Shown here piece after piece: positions 26,886 to 37,361 of a DNA stretch of 64,000 nucleotides; the stretch's first letter is position 1, and each line of letters opens with the position of its first letter. Source of the DNA: Acuticoccus mangrovi (GTDB lineage Bacteria; Pseudomonadota; Alphaproteobacteria; Rhizobiales; Amorphaceae); contig NZ_JAEKJA010000003.1 of assembly GCF_016411865.1 (NCBI RefSeq), positions 434,001 to 498,000 of the forward strand, in the 5' to 3' direction. The notes beneath the pieces are model-generated. The model saw only the letters and a list, made by a program, of their open reading frames with translations, was not told where the DNA came from and did no database searches. A program made the translations under genes and the position numbers.

Positions 26886-28741
26886 ATGGGCTTTTATTTC
26901 GCGCAGCTCCTCACCGGTCTCGCCAACGCCTCCTCGCTGTTCCTGATCGCCTGTGGCCTGTCGATCATCTTCGGCGTCACGCGCATCGTGAACTTCGCCC
27001 ACGGCTCGCTCTATATGCTCGGCGCCTACATCGCCTACACGCTCGTCACCACGATCCACGCTGGGCCGTTCGGCTTCTGGGCGAGCGTCCTGTTGTCGGC
27101 CGCCGCCGTCGCCCTCGTCGGCGCGGTCATCGAGATCCTCATCCTGCGCCGCATCTACCGCGCGCCCGAGCTCTTCCAGCTCGTCGCGACCTTCGGCGTC
27201 CTCCTCATCATCCAGGACGCCACCCTCGCCATCTGGGGCGCGGAGGACCTCCTCGGCCCCCGCGCCCCCGGCCTCGACCGGGCGGTGCGCATCTTCGGCG
27301 AGCCGATCCCCGAATACGACCTCGCCCTCATCGTCATCGGCCCGGTGGTGCTCGGCCTCATCACCCTCGTCTTCCGCAAGACGCGCTGGGGCGTCCTCGT
27401 GCGCGCCGCCACCCAGGACCGCGAGATGGTCGGCGCCCTCGGCGTCAACCAGCGCTGGCTCTTCACCTCCGCCTTCATGCTCGGTGCCTTCCTCGCCGGG
27501 CTCGGCGGCGCCCTCCAGGTGCCGCGCGAGTCGGTCAGCCTCCTGATGGACCTCTCCGTCATCGGCGAAGCGTTCGTCGTCGTCGTCATCGGCGGCATGG
27601 GCTCGGTCGGCGGCGCCTTCGTCGCGGCGATCATCATCTCCGTGCTCAACGCCTTCGGCGTCCTCGTCTTCCCGCAGATCTCGCTGATCCTGCCCTTCCT
27701 CGTCATGGCCATCGTGCTCGTCGTGCGACCCTACGGCCTCTTCGGCAGCCCCGCCTCCGCCCACGGCGCGCCGCCGGTGCCCGAAGCCCCGATGCGCCCC
27801 CTCAACCAAGCCGGCATCGTCGCCATGACGCTGGTGGTCGTCGCCTTCGCCGCTCTGCCGGTGGTCGACGACGGCTTCATCCTCGTCCTCGCCGTCGACC
27901 TCTTCGTCGCCGTGCTCTTCGCCGCGAGCCTTCACCTCATCATGGGGGTGGGCGGCATGGTCTCGTTCGGCCACGCCGCCTATTTCGGCCTCGGCGCCTA
28001 CGCCGCGGCGCTCGCCGTCAAAACGCTCGGCCTGCCGATGCTGCCGGCGATGCTCTTCGGCCCGCTCGCGGCGGCGCTGGGCGCGGCGGTGTTCGGCTGG
28101 TTCTGCGTGCGCCTCTCCGGCGTCTATCTCGCGATGCTCACCCTCGCCGCGGCGCAGATCCTGTGGGGCGTCACCTTCCAGTGGCAGTCGGTGACGGGGG
28201 GCGACGACGGCATCCTCGGCGTCTGGCCGGCGAGCTGGGCGAGCCGCGAGGTCTATTTCTACCTCGCCCTCGCCGTCACCGTCGTCGGCCTCGCCCTCAT
28301 CCGCCGCATCGCCAACTCCCCGTTCGGCTACACGCTGCGCGGCGGCCGCGATTCGCCCACCCGCGCCGAGGCGATCGGCATCGACCTCAAGGCCCACCAG
28401 TGGCTCGGCTTCATCATCGCCGGCGCCCTCGCCGGGGTCGCCGGCGTCCTCTTCGCCTTCGCCAAGGGCTCGGTGTTCCCCGAGACGCTCGCCATCGGCC
28501 ACTCCATCGACGCCCTCATCATGGTGCTCCTCGGCGGCGTCCAGTCCCTCCTCGGGCCGCTCTTCGGCGCCACCGCCTTCGTCCTCATCGAGGACTGGGT
28601 GACCCGGCTCGACTACTGGCGCTTCATCTTCGGCGCCATCATCCTCCTCATCTGCATCGCCGCGCCCGACGGCATCGCCGGCGGCCTCTCCCGCCTCTGG
28701 CGCCTGGTGCGGCCAGGCACGCCGCGCTCCGGGAGGCCGGC

Positions 28742-28745
<4 letters not shown>
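26886..28745 (+). CDS. Branched-chain-type ABC permease, fused LivH-LivM
   Basis: A 619-residue inner-membrane protein joining both permease subunits of a branched-chain-type importer. Residues 1 to about 295 are LivH-like (FGVTRIVNFAHGSLYMLGAY, then VVVIGGMGSVGGAFVAA). After a short Pro/Ala linker (GAPPVPEAPMRP) the LivM-like half starts with eight or so membrane spans, including GVGGMVSFGHAAYFGLGAYAA and IMVLLGGVQSLLGPLFGA. In E. coli these are two proteins of about 300 and 425 residues. GGAG six bases upstream supports the ATG at 26886. The stop overlaps the next ATG (ATGA). Confidence 0.92.
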
Positions 28746-29510
<765 letters not shown>

Positions 29511-29518
<8 letters not shown>

Positions 29519-30224
29519 CGATCTCCTCGCCGTCAGCGGCCTCAACACCTACTACGGCGGCGCCCACATCCTCTCCGACGTCGCCTTCGCGATCGGCGGC
29601 AACGAGGTGGTCGCCCTGCTCGGGCGCAACGGCGCCGGCAAGTCCACCACCATCAAGTCGGTGATGGGGCTGGTGCGCCCCCGCTCCGGCTCGGTCGTCT
29701 ACCAGGGCGAGGAGATCGCCGGCGACGAGCCCTACCGCGTCTGCCGCCGCGGCATCGGCTACGTGCCGGAGGAGCGCCGCGTGTTCTCCGAGCTGACGGT
29801 GGAGGAAAATCTCGAGGTCGGCCGCCGGCCGCCGCGCGCCGACGCGTCGGAGTGGACGCCGGAGCGCCTCTACGCCCTCTTCCCCAACCTCGCCGAGCGC
29901 CGCCGCCATCCCGCCGGCCGCATGTCGGGCGGCGAGCAGCAGATGCTCACCATCGCCCGCACCCTCATGGGCAATCCCCGCCTCGTCCTGCTCGACGAGC
30001 CGTCGGAGGGCATCGCCCCCCTGATCGTCGAGCAGATGGCGATGGTCATCAAGGAGCTGAAGCGCGAAGGTCTCGCCGTGCTCATCTCCGAGCAGAACCT
30101 TCACTTCGCCCGAATCGTGTCCGACCGCGCCGTGATCATCGAAAAGGGCGCGGTGCGCTTCACCGGCACCTTCGCCGACCTCGACGCCAACCCCGACATC
30201 GCCCAGGCGACCCTCGCCCTATGA
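29511..30224 (+). CDS. Branched-chain-type ABC ATPase, LivF-like
   Basis: A 237-residue second ATPase of the importer. Walker A GRNGAGKST, Q-loop and GIGYVPEERRVFSELTVEEN, the signature MSGGEQQML, Walker B VLLDEPSEGIAP and the switch His in NLHFARIV (a relaxed form of the H-loop) are all present. GYVPEERR is characteristic of LivF. The eight-base overlap with livG-like and the ATGA overlap with the MarR gene show tight coupling to the end of the operon. Confidence 0.93.
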
Positions 30225-30640
30225 CCGCTACCGACGCCTACGTTCTCGACGACCAGATCGGCTACCTGATGCGCCTCGCGAGCCAGCGGCACACCGCGAT
30301 CTTCGCCGAGCACATGGACGACCTCACCCCCACCCAGTTCGCCGTCCTCGCCCGCCTCGCAGAGGTGGGGCCGTCGTCGCAGAACCAGCTCGGCCGTCTC
30401 GTCGCGATGGACGTCGCCACCGTCAAGGGCGTCGTCGACCGGCTCAAGGCGAAGGACCTCATCGTCTTCTCCGCCGACGAGAAGGACGGTCGCCGCCGCG
30501 TCATCGCGCTGTCGGAGAAGGGCCGCGCCCGCCTTCCCGAGCTTCACCGCATGGGTGCCTCGATCACCGAGGACACCCTCTCCCCCCTGACCGCACGCGA
30601 GCGCGACACCCTCATCCGCCTCATGCGCAAGCTCACCTGA
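30221..30640 (+). CDS. MarR family transcriptional regulator
   Basis: A 139-residue winged-helix regulator. The DNA-recognition region reads SQNQLGRLVAMDVATVKGVVDRLKAKDLIVFSADEKDGRRRVIALSEKG in sequence, split here for display as helix SQNQLGRLV, recognition helix TVKGVVDRLK and the wing DEKDGRRRVIAL. MarR proteins usually repress catabolic operons until an aromatic ligand binds. Being the last gene of the operon with an ATGA overlap, it most probably autoregulates the whole cluster from the palindrome at 18487-18506, though that is not shown by sequence. Confidence 0.9.
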   Translation: MTATDAYVLDDQIGYLMRLASQRHTAIFAEHMDDLTPTQFAVLARLAEVGPSSQNQLGRLVAMDVATVKGVVDRLKAKDLIVFSADEKDGRRRVIALSEKGRARLPELHRMGASITEDTLSPLTARERDTLIRLMRKLT

Positions 30641-30647
30641 CCCATCC

Positions 30648-30669
30648 CGCCCGCTTCGGCGCGCGGGCG
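30648..30669 (+). terminator. hairpin after the MarR gene
   Basis: CGCCCGC (30648-30654) and GCGGGCG (30663-30669) can pair around an eight-base loop seven bases after the operon's last stop codon. No T-run. Weak candidate for the end of the ten-gene operon. Confidence 0.3.
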
Positions 30670-30841
30670 TCGCCCCGAACCGTCCCCACCGAACCCCGCA
30701 GAGCGCGAGCGACGCGGGGGGCGAGGTCCGGCGCAGCCGCCCGGAGCGGCCTGGCCTCGACGCGCCCGCATCCCGCGAGCCGGCCGAGGATCGCAGGACC
30801 GCCGGGCGCGCAGCACCGTCCGCTGCCGCCCTGCCACATCG

Positions 30842-30873
30842 AAAAAAGGCTCCCCCGTCCCCGGGAGAGCCTT
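30842..30873 (-). terminator. strong intrinsic terminator of sdhCDA
   Basis: Read on the minus strand: AAGGCTC then a bulge and CCC, a short GC-rich loop, GGG and GAGCCTT, directly followed by a run of T (AAAAAA at 30842-30847 on the plus strand). It lies 35 bases after the sdhA stop codon, so transcription of the succinate dehydrogenase genes ends here and cannot continue to an sdhB. Confidence 0.85.
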
Positions 30874-30907
30874 CGAAGCATCGCCAGCCGCGCAGCGGGG
30901 GGTCGCG

Positions 30908-32728
30908 TCAGTACACCCGCTTCGCCGGCGCGATGTACTCGATCTCGTTCGACATCGTGTAGGCGTGCACCGGGCGATCGTCGATCCGCACCTCGTAGGT
31001 GGCGGGATCGAGGAAGGCGAGGGTGTGCTTCATCCAGTTGGCGTCGTCGCGCTCCGGATAGTCTTCGCGGGCGTGGGCGCCGCGGCTCTCGGTGCGGTTC
31101 AGCGCCGAGTCCATCGTCACCACCGCCTGGCCGATCAGGTTGTCGAACTCCAGCGTCTCGATGAGATCGGTGTTCCAGATCATCGTCTTGTCGGTCACGT
31201 GGATGTCCGGCAGGCCCTTGGCGACGTCGTGGATGAGGGTATGCCCCTCGGCCAGCACGTCGCCGGTGCGGAACACCGCGCAGTTCGACTGCATGGTGCG
31301 CTGCATCTTGTCGCGCAGCTCGGCCGTGGGGGTGCCGCCGGAGGCGTAGCGGAAGCGGTCGAGGCGGGCGAGAGCGGGCTCGCTCGCCTCCTTGGAGAGC
31401 GGCGGCAGGCTCTCGCCGGGCTTCAGCGTATCGGCGCAGCGCTGCGCCGTGGCGCGGCCGAACACCACGAGGTCGATGAGCGAGTTGGAGCCGAGACGGT
31501 TGGCGCCGTGCACCGACACGCAGGCCGCCTCGCCGACGGCCATCAGCCCCGGCACCACCTTGTCGGGGTCGCCCTCGACCTTAGTCAGCACCTCGCCGTG
31601 GAAGTTCGTCGGGATGCCGCCCATGTTGTAGTGCACCGTCGGCAGCACCGGGATCGGCTCGCGCGTCACGTCGACGCCGGCGAAGATGCGCGCCGACTCG
31701 GAGATGCCCGGCAGCCGCTCGTGCAGGATCGCCGGGTCGAGATGCTCGAGGTGAAGGTGGATGTGGTCGGACTGCTTGCCGACGCCGCGCCCCTCGCGGA
31801 TCTCGATGGTCATCGAGCGGGACACCACGTCGCGCGAGGCGAGGTCCTTCGCCGACGGAGCGTAGCGCTCCATGAAGCGCTCGCCGTCGGAGTTCGTCAG
31901 ATAGCCGCCCTCGCCGCGCGAGCCCTCGGTGATGAGGCAGCCCGAGCCGTAGATGCCCGTCGGGTGGAACTGCACGAACTCCATGTCCTGCAGCGGCAGG
32001 CCGGCGCGCAACACCATGGCGTTGCCGTCGCCGGTGCAGGTGTGGGCGGAGGTGCAGGAGAAGTAGGCGCGGCCGTAGCCGCCGGTGGCGAGGATCGTCT
32101 TGTGCGCGCGGAAGCGGTGGATGGTGCCGTCTTCCTGGCACATCGCCATCACGCCGTGGCAGGCGCCGTCCTCCATGATGAGGTCGAGGGCGAAGTACTC
32201 GATGAAGAACTCCGCCGAGTGGCGCAGCGACTGGCCGTAGAGGGTGTGCAGGATGGCGTGGCCGGTCCGGTCGGCGGCGGCGCAGGTGCGCTGGGCGGTG
32301 CCCTTGCCGAAGTGGGTGGTCATGCCGCCGAAGGGGCGCTGGTAGATCTTGCCTTCCTCGGTGCGCGAGAAGGGCACGCCCCAGTGCTCCAGCTCATAGA
32401 CAGCCGCCGGAGCGTTGCGCACGAGATACTCGATGGAATCCTGGTCGCCCAGCCAGTCCGACCCCTTCACGGTGTCGTACATGTGCCAGCGCCAGTCGTC
32501 CTGCCCCATGTTGCCGAGCGAGGCGGAGATGCCGCCCTGCGCCGCCACCGTGTGCGAGCGCGTCGGAAACACCTTGGTGATGCAGGCCGTCCTGAGACCC
32601 GCCTCGGCGCAGCCCACCACGGCGCGCAGGCCCGAGCCGCCGGCCCCCACCACGACCACGTCGTACTCGTGCTCGATCACGTTGTAGGCGGGCCCCGTCG
32701 CGTGACCGTTCGAACCATTCGTTGCCAT
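30908..32728 (-). CDS. sdhA: Succinate dehydrogenase flavoprotein subunit
   Basis: SdhA oxidises succinate to fumarate in the TCA cycle and feeds electrons to ubiquinone through SdhB and SdhCD. The 606-residue product has [14 protein letters not shown] for FAD, the covalent FAD-attachment His59 in [33 protein letters not shown] and the active-site region [13 protein letters not shown], and ends with [26 protein letters not shown] at 32728 is preceded by GGAG with five-base spacing; an adjacent GTG at 32731 is possible. It follows sdhD by 16 bases. The usual sdhB partner is not downstream: a strong terminator and then the end of an unrelated operon follow. Confidence 0.97.
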   Translation of the reverse strand: MATNGSNGHATGPAYNVIEHEYDVVVVGAGGSGLRAVVGCAEAGLRTACITKVFPTRSHTVAAQGGISASLGNMGQDDWRWHMYDTVKGSDWLGDQDSIEYLVRNAPAAVYELEHWGVPFSRTEEGKIYQRPFGGMTTHFGKGTAQRTCAAADRTGHAILHTLYGQSLRHSAEFFIEYFALDLIMEDGACHGVMAMCQEDGTIHRFRAHKTILATGGYGRAYFSCTSAHTCTGDGNAMVLRAGLPLQDMEFVQFHPTGIYGSGCLITEGSRGEGGYLTNSDGERFMERYAPSAKDLASRDVVSRSMTIEIREGRGVGKQSDHIHLHLEHLDPAILHERLPGISESARIFAGVDVTREPIPVLPTVHYNMGGIPTNFHGEVLTKVEGDPDKVVPGLMAVGEAACVSVHGANRLGSNSLIDLVVFGRATAQRCADTLKPGESLPPLSKEASEPALARLDRFRYASGGTPTAELRDKMQRTMQSNCAVFRTGDVLAEGHTLIHDVAKGLPDIHVTDKTMIWNTDLIETLEFDNLIGQAVVTMDSALNRTESRGAHAREDYPERDDANWMKHTLAFLDPATYEVRIDDRPVHAYTMSNEIEYIAPAKRVY

Positions 32729-32744
32729 CACACCGCTCCCGCGT

Positions 32745-33179
32745 TCACTCGGCGACCTGGACCGAAAGGGCCGCCAGCAAGATCTTCACCACCGCAAACA
32801 GGGCCGCTCCACCGACGAGCGCCGCGAACACGGCGTTCAGGATGAGGAGCGTCAGCCCCGCCAGCCCGTGCACATAGTCTTCCACGACCACCTGCACCCC
32901 GATCTTCATGTGGAGGCAGACCGAGATGATCGCCAGCGCCAGCGGCACCGCCACCCACGGGCTGCCGATGAGCGCCACCGCCTCCGTGTAGGAGCGGCCC
33001 GACATCGCGATCGCGACGAAGGCGAGCACGATCACCAGCACGAAGTTGGCGAGCGCGGTGAAGCGCTGCTGAATGAAATGCTCGGTGCCCGAGCGCGCCG
33101 AGCCGAGGCCGCGGATGGTCTTCAGCGAGGTGCGGTGCGGTGCGCTGAACCCGTCGGAATTGTCGCGTGGATCGCGCAT
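32745..33179 (-). CDS. sdhD: Succinate dehydrogenase membrane anchor subunit SdhD
   Basis: A 144-residue hydrophobic anchor with three membrane spans. The segment [17 protein letters not shown] near the N-terminus and the heme-ligand region [17 protein letters not shown] (His in the second span, VEDYVH as in alphaproteobacterial and mitochondrial SdhD) identify it. With SdhC it binds heme b and ubiquinone. Start at 33179 shares one base with the sdhC stop codon (TGATG), so translation is coupled; a longer upstream reading would run into sdhC. Confidence 0.93.
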   Translation of the reverse strand: MRDPRDNSDGFSAPHRTSLKTIRGLGSARSGTEHFIQQRFTALANFVLVIVLAFVAIAMSGRSYTEAVALIGSPWVAVPLALAIISVCLHMKIGVQVVVEDYVHGLAGLTLLILNAVFAALVGGAALFAVVKILLAALSVQVAE

Positions 33180-33595
33180 CAGATGACCTCCAGAACCACG
33201 ATCAGCGCCCACAGCGCCACGGTGATGAGAATCGAGCCGGCGAGCGTCATCCAGGCGAGATTTTCGCGCTCCTTGCCGAAGCCGTGGCCGAGGTCCCAGA
33301 TCGCATGGCGCACGCCGCCGAGCGCGTGGTGGATCAGCGACCAGGTGAAGGCCACCAGAACCACCCGCACGAGCCAGTGGCCGAAGAAGGCCTGCGCCGT
33401 GGCGAAGCTTTCCGGGCCCGCCGCCAGCGCCAGCAGATAGGCAACCACCAGAAGCAGCCCGCCAATGTTCATCATGCCCGTCACGCGGTGCATGATCGAC
33501 ATCACCATCGTCACGATGGGCCGATAGATGCCCAGATGCGGCGACAGGGGTCGCGGGCGACGCCCGCCGTTCGCATCAAGATCAGCGCTCGCCAT
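33179..33595 (-). CDS. sdhC: Succinate dehydrogenase cytochrome b556 subunit SdhC
   Basis: A 138-residue membrane subunit. PLSPHLGIYRPIVTMVMSIMHRVTG is the classic SdhC N-terminal region containing the quinone-site Ser and Arg, shown here in two parts: PLSPHLGIYRP and SIMHRVTG. The heme ligand is expected in HHALGGVRHAIWDLGHG. Three membrane spans follow the normal spacing. The ATG at 33595 has GGGGAG six bases upstream. First gene of sdhCDA; the TraB/GumN gene upstream is on the same strand, 68 bases away. Confidence 0.95.
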   Translation of the reverse strand: MASADLDANGGRRPRPLSPHLGIYRPIVTMVMSIMHRVTGMMNIGGLLLVVAYLLALAAGPESFATAQAFFGHWLVRVVLVAFTWSLIHHALGGVRHAIWDLGHGFGKERENLAWMTLAGSILITVALWALIVVLEVI

Positions 33596-33663
33596 GGATC
33601 TCCCCTTGCAATTCCCGCTCTCCAGTAGCGTTGAAGCGTTCTAAGGTCAAAGTGCGCAAGTCT

Positions 33664-34683
33664 TTATTCGCTCATCGGACGCACGTTAAAGCCGGCCTCG
33701 CGCAAGAGCTGCACCAGTCCGTCCTCGCCCGGCAGGTGCAGCGCCCCCACCGCCACCACCACGCCGCCCTCGGCGAGCGCCGGCAGCAGGCGGTCGCGCA
33801 TGCGCCGATTCCGTGTCGCGATCACGCTCGCCCAGGCCGCGGCGTCGAGCTCGGCGGCCGCTCGCGCGCCCAGAATGTCGTCGACGCCGGCGAAGCTCTC
33901 GGCCCAGATCGCGGCGATATGACGGGTGCGATAGAGCGCGAGCCCCACGAACCAGCGCTCCACGTCTCCCGGGTCGGTCAACAGCCCCACCTTGAGGAGC
34001 GCGTCGGCGAGCTCGCCGTCGACCACGGCGAACTGCTCCTCGGCGCTCTCGAGCCCCTTCACCGGCACGCCGGCGCCGCGCGCGACGCGCTCGAGGCGCA
34101 CGTCGAGACCCGGACGCTCGACCGTGTCCTGCGCGCACGGCGGCCGCGCCAGCAGCGACATCAGCGCGATCGGCGCCATGTTGTCGGCGACCACCAGCGG
34201 CATCCCATATTCGGCGAGCGCCGACTCGGCCACGGCGATCTCCTCAAGGCTCATCCCGTCCGACAGGAGCCGGCCGTCGGAGCGCACGCGCCGCTCCGGG
34301 TCGGCGGCCCACCGCTTCAGCGCCGCGGCGAGCTCGGCCTCCACCACCTCCACGTAGAGGCGGCGCGCCCCCGCGACGATCCTCGTCAACAGCGGCCCGG
34401 GCTCGTCGATCCCCCCGGCCGCCGTATGGAAGGTGCCGATCAGATAGGACGGCGGGTCCGTCTCGATCCGGTAGAGCCGACCGTCCGCGTTCACCATCTT
34501 GGCGCCGGCGGCGATCGCGGCCTCGGCGCGCGGCGTCGCGAGCAGCGTCGCATCGTCCGGCATCGCCCCGCAGCCGGCCCGGGCGCTCCCTCCCGACACG
34601 GTCGCAAGGGCCGCGAGCAGCATCGCGCCGCGCCCCCAGCGTCGAGCCCGGCGGCCGATCGCACCGCCTGGAAGAGAAGACAT
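33664..34683 (-). CDS. TraB/GumN family protein
   Basis: A 339-residue protein with a signal peptide-like N-terminus (WGRGAMLLAALATVSGGSARA-GC) and the two motifs that define TraB/GumN proteins: YLIGTFHTA near residue 80 and VVVAVGALHLPGEDGLVQLL near the C-terminus. The motif pair resembles metal-binding GxxH elements, and some relatives are proposed metalloproteases; function here is unknown. A Cys directly after the apparent cleavage site (ARAGCG) could alternatively reflect lipid attachment, although the lipobox is poor. It precedes sdhC on the same strand and may share read-through transcription. Confidence 0.85.
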   Translation of the reverse strand: MSSLPGGAIGRRARRWGRGAMLLAALATVSGGSARAGCGAMPDDATLLATPRAEAAIAAGAKMVNADGRLYRIETDPPSYLIGTFHTAAGGIDEPGPLLTRIVAGARRLYVEVVEAELAAALKRWAADPERRVRSDGRLLSDGMSLEEIAVAESALAEYGMPLVVADNMAPIALMSLLARPPCAQDTVERPGLDVRLERVARGAGVPVKGLESAEEQFAVVDGELADALLKVGLLTDPGDVERWFVGLALYRTRHIAAIWAESFAGVDDILGARAAAELDAAAWASVIATRNRRMRDRLLPALAEGGVVVAVGALHLPGEDGLVQLLREAGFNVRPMSE

Positions 34684-34784
34684 GAGCGACGCGCTCTCCG
34701 AACGAGGTGGATGCTCCCTATTGCGCCCGCCCCGCCCTCACCGTCAATCGAGGCGCATCGGAAACGGCCCGGCGCCGCTTGAGG

Positions 34785-35783
34785 CTAGAGCGAGAAGCCG
34801 GCGTCCACGGCGAGCTCGGCGAGCGTCGTCTGGGGCCGAGCGCCGAAGTGGGAGATCACCTCCGAGGCGGCCAGCGCGCCGAGGCGGGCGCAATCGGCCG
34901 GGCCGAAGCTGCGCGCCATGCCGAACATGTAGCCACCGGCGAAGAGGTCGCCCGCACCGGTGAGGTCCACCACCTTGGTGCCCACCGCCGGCACGTCCGT
35001 CGTCTCGCCGTTCACGATGATGCGCGCCCCGTCCCCGCTCATCGTCACCACCACGTGCGGCACCATCTCGGCGAGCCCGCGGCAGGCGGCGTCGAGATCG
35101 TCGGTCTCAAACATCGACAGCGCCTCGGCCTTGTTGGCGAAGAGCAGGCCGATCTGGCCGCGCTTCAGCCAGTCGTGGAAGTCGTCGCGGTGGCGCTCCA
35201 CGCAGAACGCGTCGGAGAGGGTGAGGGCGGCGATGCGCCCGGCCGCGTTCGCCCGCTCGGCGGCGACGCGGAACGCCTCCTTCGCCTCGGCGGGATCGAA
35301 CAGATAGCCCTCGAGAAAGGTGATCGCTGCGTTGTCGACGAGCTCGGCGTCGACGTCCTCGATGGTGAGGAGCTGGCTCGCCCCGAGGAAGGTATTCATG
35401 GTCCGCTCGCCGTCCGGCGTCACGAGGATCACCGAGGAGGCCGTCGGCGCGCCGCCCTTCAGGGCGGGCGTGCGGAACTCGATGCCGAGGTGGTGCATGT
35501 CGCTGCGGTAGGCCTCGCCGAAGGCGTCCTCGGCCACCTTGCCGATGAACGCCCCCTTGCCGCCGAAGGAGGCGACGCCGGCGATGGTGTTGCCGGCCGA
35601 TCCGCCCGAGACGCGCACCGAATCGGTCAGAAGATTGTCCACCGCGTCGATCTCGTCGGCCGCGACGAGCCGCATGGAGCCCTTCACCAGGCCGTTTTCA
35701 ACGAGCGTGTCGTCGTGGACATGGCCCAGAATGTCGAAGATCGCGTTGCCGATCCCCAGAACGTCATAGCGCGCGTCGGTCAT
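34785..35783 (-). CDS. PfkB family carbohydrate/adenosine kinase
   Basis: A 332-residue ribokinase-fold kinase. The N-terminus YDVLGIGNAIFDILGHV, the glycine motif VSGGSAGNTIAGVASFGGKGAFIG and the ATP-site motif VDLTGAGDLFAGGYMFG, with the catalytic Asp in GAGD, identify it. The combination with GNAIFDIL is most like adenosine-kinase-type members of Alphaproteobacteria. Adenosine release by AhcY (encoded at 51-53 kb) would need such an activity, but the substrate is unproven. The ATG at 35783 has AGGGGA at a suitable distance; a longer upstream frame has none. Confidence 0.88.
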   Translation of the reverse strand: MTDARYDVLGIGNAIFDILGHVHDDTLVENGLVKGSMRLVAADEIDAVDNLLTDSVRVSGGSAGNTIAGVASFGGKGAFIGKVAEDAFGEAYRSDMHHLGIEFRTPALKGGAPTASSVILVTPDGERTMNTFLGASQLLTIEDVDAELVDNAAITFLEGYLFDPAEAKEAFRVAAERANAAGRIAALTLSDAFCVERHRDDFHDWLKRGQIGLLFANKAEALSMFETDDLDAACRGLAEMVPHVVVTMSGDGARIIVNGETTDVPAVGTKVVDLTGAGDLFAGGYMFGMARSFGPADCARLGALAASEVISHFGARPQTTLAELAVDAGFSL

Positions 35784-35929
35784 CAAAATCCCCTGTTTAC
35801 GGGCGCGAACCAACACGGGCGGGGCGCGATGGTCAACACCATAGCCCGCCGCGGGCCGCACCACCCCTCTCGCACGGCGCCCCCGAAAGGGGCTATCGCT
35901 TCCGCCACCGCCACCGCCCGGACACGCCG

Positions 35930-36457
35930 ATGCCGCCGCCCATTCCCGTCGAGCTGCGCTCCCACGATCCGGCCTTCGCCGCCCGTGCCCGGCGACGCGG
36001 CGCCGTCCTCGCCGCCGCCCTCGGCGACAGGCTCCTCGCCGTCCATCATATCGGATCGACCGCCGTTCCAGGGATCGCGGCGAAGCCCGTCCTCGATCTT
36101 TTCCTGGTGGTGCGCGACCTTGCCGGCCTCGACCGCCGGCAAGTCGCCCTCGAAGCCCTCGGCTACGCCGCCTGGGGCGAGCTCGGCCTCCCCGGCCGGC
36201 GCTACTTCACCCTCGCGGACACCGGCGGCCGGCGCCTCGAGCAGCTCCACGCCTACGCCCGCGGCTCGCCCGAGATCGACCGCCACCTCGCCTTCCGCGA
36301 TCATCTGCGTGCCCATCCGGGCCTCGCCCGCGCCTACGAGCGCGAGAAGCGGCGCTGCCGGCGCATCCACCCGCAGGATTCGCACGCCTACGGCGACTGC
36401 AAGGCCGCCTGGATCGCCCGAATCGAGGCCGCCGCCCTGGCCTCCCGCCGGACCTGA
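35930..36457 (+). CDS. GrpB-like nucleotidyltransferase-fold protein
   Basis: A 175-residue member of the GrpB/UPF0157 group. The diagnostic stretch is AVHHIGSTAVPGIAAKPVLD, followed by LPGRRYFTLADTGGRRLEQLHAYARG and a C-terminal HPGLARAYEREKRR. The HIGST...KPxxD pattern is that of a minimal nucleotidyltransferase-like fold. In some bacteria the domain is fused to dephospho-CoA kinase, but here it stands alone. No clear function. It is divergent from the PfkB kinase gene. Confidence 0.85.
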   Translation: MPPPIPVELRSHDPAFAARARRRGAVLAAALGDRLLAVHHIGSTAVPGIAAKPVLDLFLVVRDLAGLDRRQVALEALGYAAWGELGLPGRRYFTLADTGGRRLEQLHAYARGSPEIDRHLAFRDHLRAHPGLARAYEREKRRCRRIHPQDSHAYGDCKAAWIARIEAAALASRRT

Positions 36458-36553
36458 CGCCCCCGAACCTCGCGTCGGCGTGACATGTCGTCCGTTGACG
36501 TCGCCAGCCTCCTTCCCATCCTTTGTGCTGGAAGCTGCCGAAGGATGCGGGTC

Positions 36554-37330
36554 ATGCAACAGACCTTAGGACCGGCAAAACCCAAGCGCCCGACCGTGCG
36601 CAGCCGGATCAAGAAAGCCGTCAACTGGCCGGGGAAGGCCGCCACACGCCAGCTCGAGGCGTGGATGGGCAAGGGTTCGCTCGTCGGCGACAAGCCGGTG
36701 TTCGACAACAAGGACTTCCCCTGGGCGAGGATGCTGGAGGAGAACTGGGAGACGATCCGCGGCGAGCTCGAAGGCGTGCTGCCCACCACCGGCGATCTGC
36801 CGACCATGCAGTACATCTCCAAGACCCAGCGCAAGATCATCAAGACCGACGGCTGGAAGACCTACTTCTTCCGCGCCTACGGCCAGCGCGCCGAGGAGAA
36901 CTGCCGCCGCTGCCCCGAGACCGCGCGTCTCCTCGAGCGCATCCCCGATCTAGAGCTCGCCTTCTTCTCGATCCTCGCCCCCGGCTCGCACATCTCCGCC
37001 CATCGCGGCGTCTACAAGGGCCTCCTGCGCGCCCATCTCGGCCTCATCGTGCCCGCCCCGTCGGAAGACGTGCGGATGAGCGTCGGCGACGAGATGATCT
37101 ACTGGAAGGAGGGCACCTGCGTCGTGTTCGACGACACCTTCCGCCACGAGGTGTGGAACGACACCGACGGGGTCCGCGTCGTCCTCCTCCTCGACGTGCA
37201 CCGCCCGTTGCCGGCGGCGCTCGACCGGCTCAACCGCGCCATCCTGCGCGTTGCCCGCGTCATGCCCTTCGTCACCGAGCCGGTGAAGAAGCACCGCGAG
37301 TGGGAAAAGGCGTTCTACGGCAAGTCGTGA
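36554..37330 (+). CDS. Aspartyl/asparaginyl beta-hydroxylase family dioxygenase
   Basis: A 258-residue protein of the aspartyl/asparaginyl beta-hydroxylase (LpxO-like) group, Fe(II)/2-oxoglutarate dioxygenases with a double-stranded beta helix. Visible: the region AFFSILAPGSHISAHRGVYKGLLRAHLGLIVP, whose ISAHRG His is the first iron ligand, then CVVFDDTFRHEVWNDTDGVRVVLLLDVHRP with the second His in FRHEVWN. LpxO relatives hydroxylate lipid A acyl chains, so a lipid A role is possible. I chose ATG at 36554 because AAGGA lies eight bases upstream; starts at 36485 or 36545 give a Cys-rich leader without a ribosome site. It faces recR. Confidence 0.87.
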   Translation: MQQTLGPAKPKRPTVRSRIKKAVNWPGKAATRQLEAWMGKGSLVGDKPVFDNKDFPWARMLEENWETIRGELEGVLPTTGDLPTMQYISKTQRKIIKTDGWKTYFFRAYGQRAEENCRRCPETARLLERIPDLELAFFSILAPGSHISAHRGVYKGLLRAHLGLIVPAPSEDVRMSVGDEMIYWKEGTCVVFDDTFRHEVWNDTDGVRVVLLLDVHRPLPAALDRLNRAILRVARVMPFVTEPVKKHREWEKAFYGKS

Positions 37331-37361
37331 GCCGCCCCTTCGCCTTCCGCGGCGGGCGGGT

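Noticed and set aside
25284-28502. A very long minus-strand open frame opposite the ABC binding protein and permease
   Set aside because: Low-complexity His/Asp/Glu/Arg-rich translation running antiparallel to well-identified genes and through the hairpin spacer; not a gene.
34785-35864. A longer start for the PfkB kinase at 35864
   Set aside because: The extra 27 residues are not family-like and there is a good ribosome site for the ATG at 35783.
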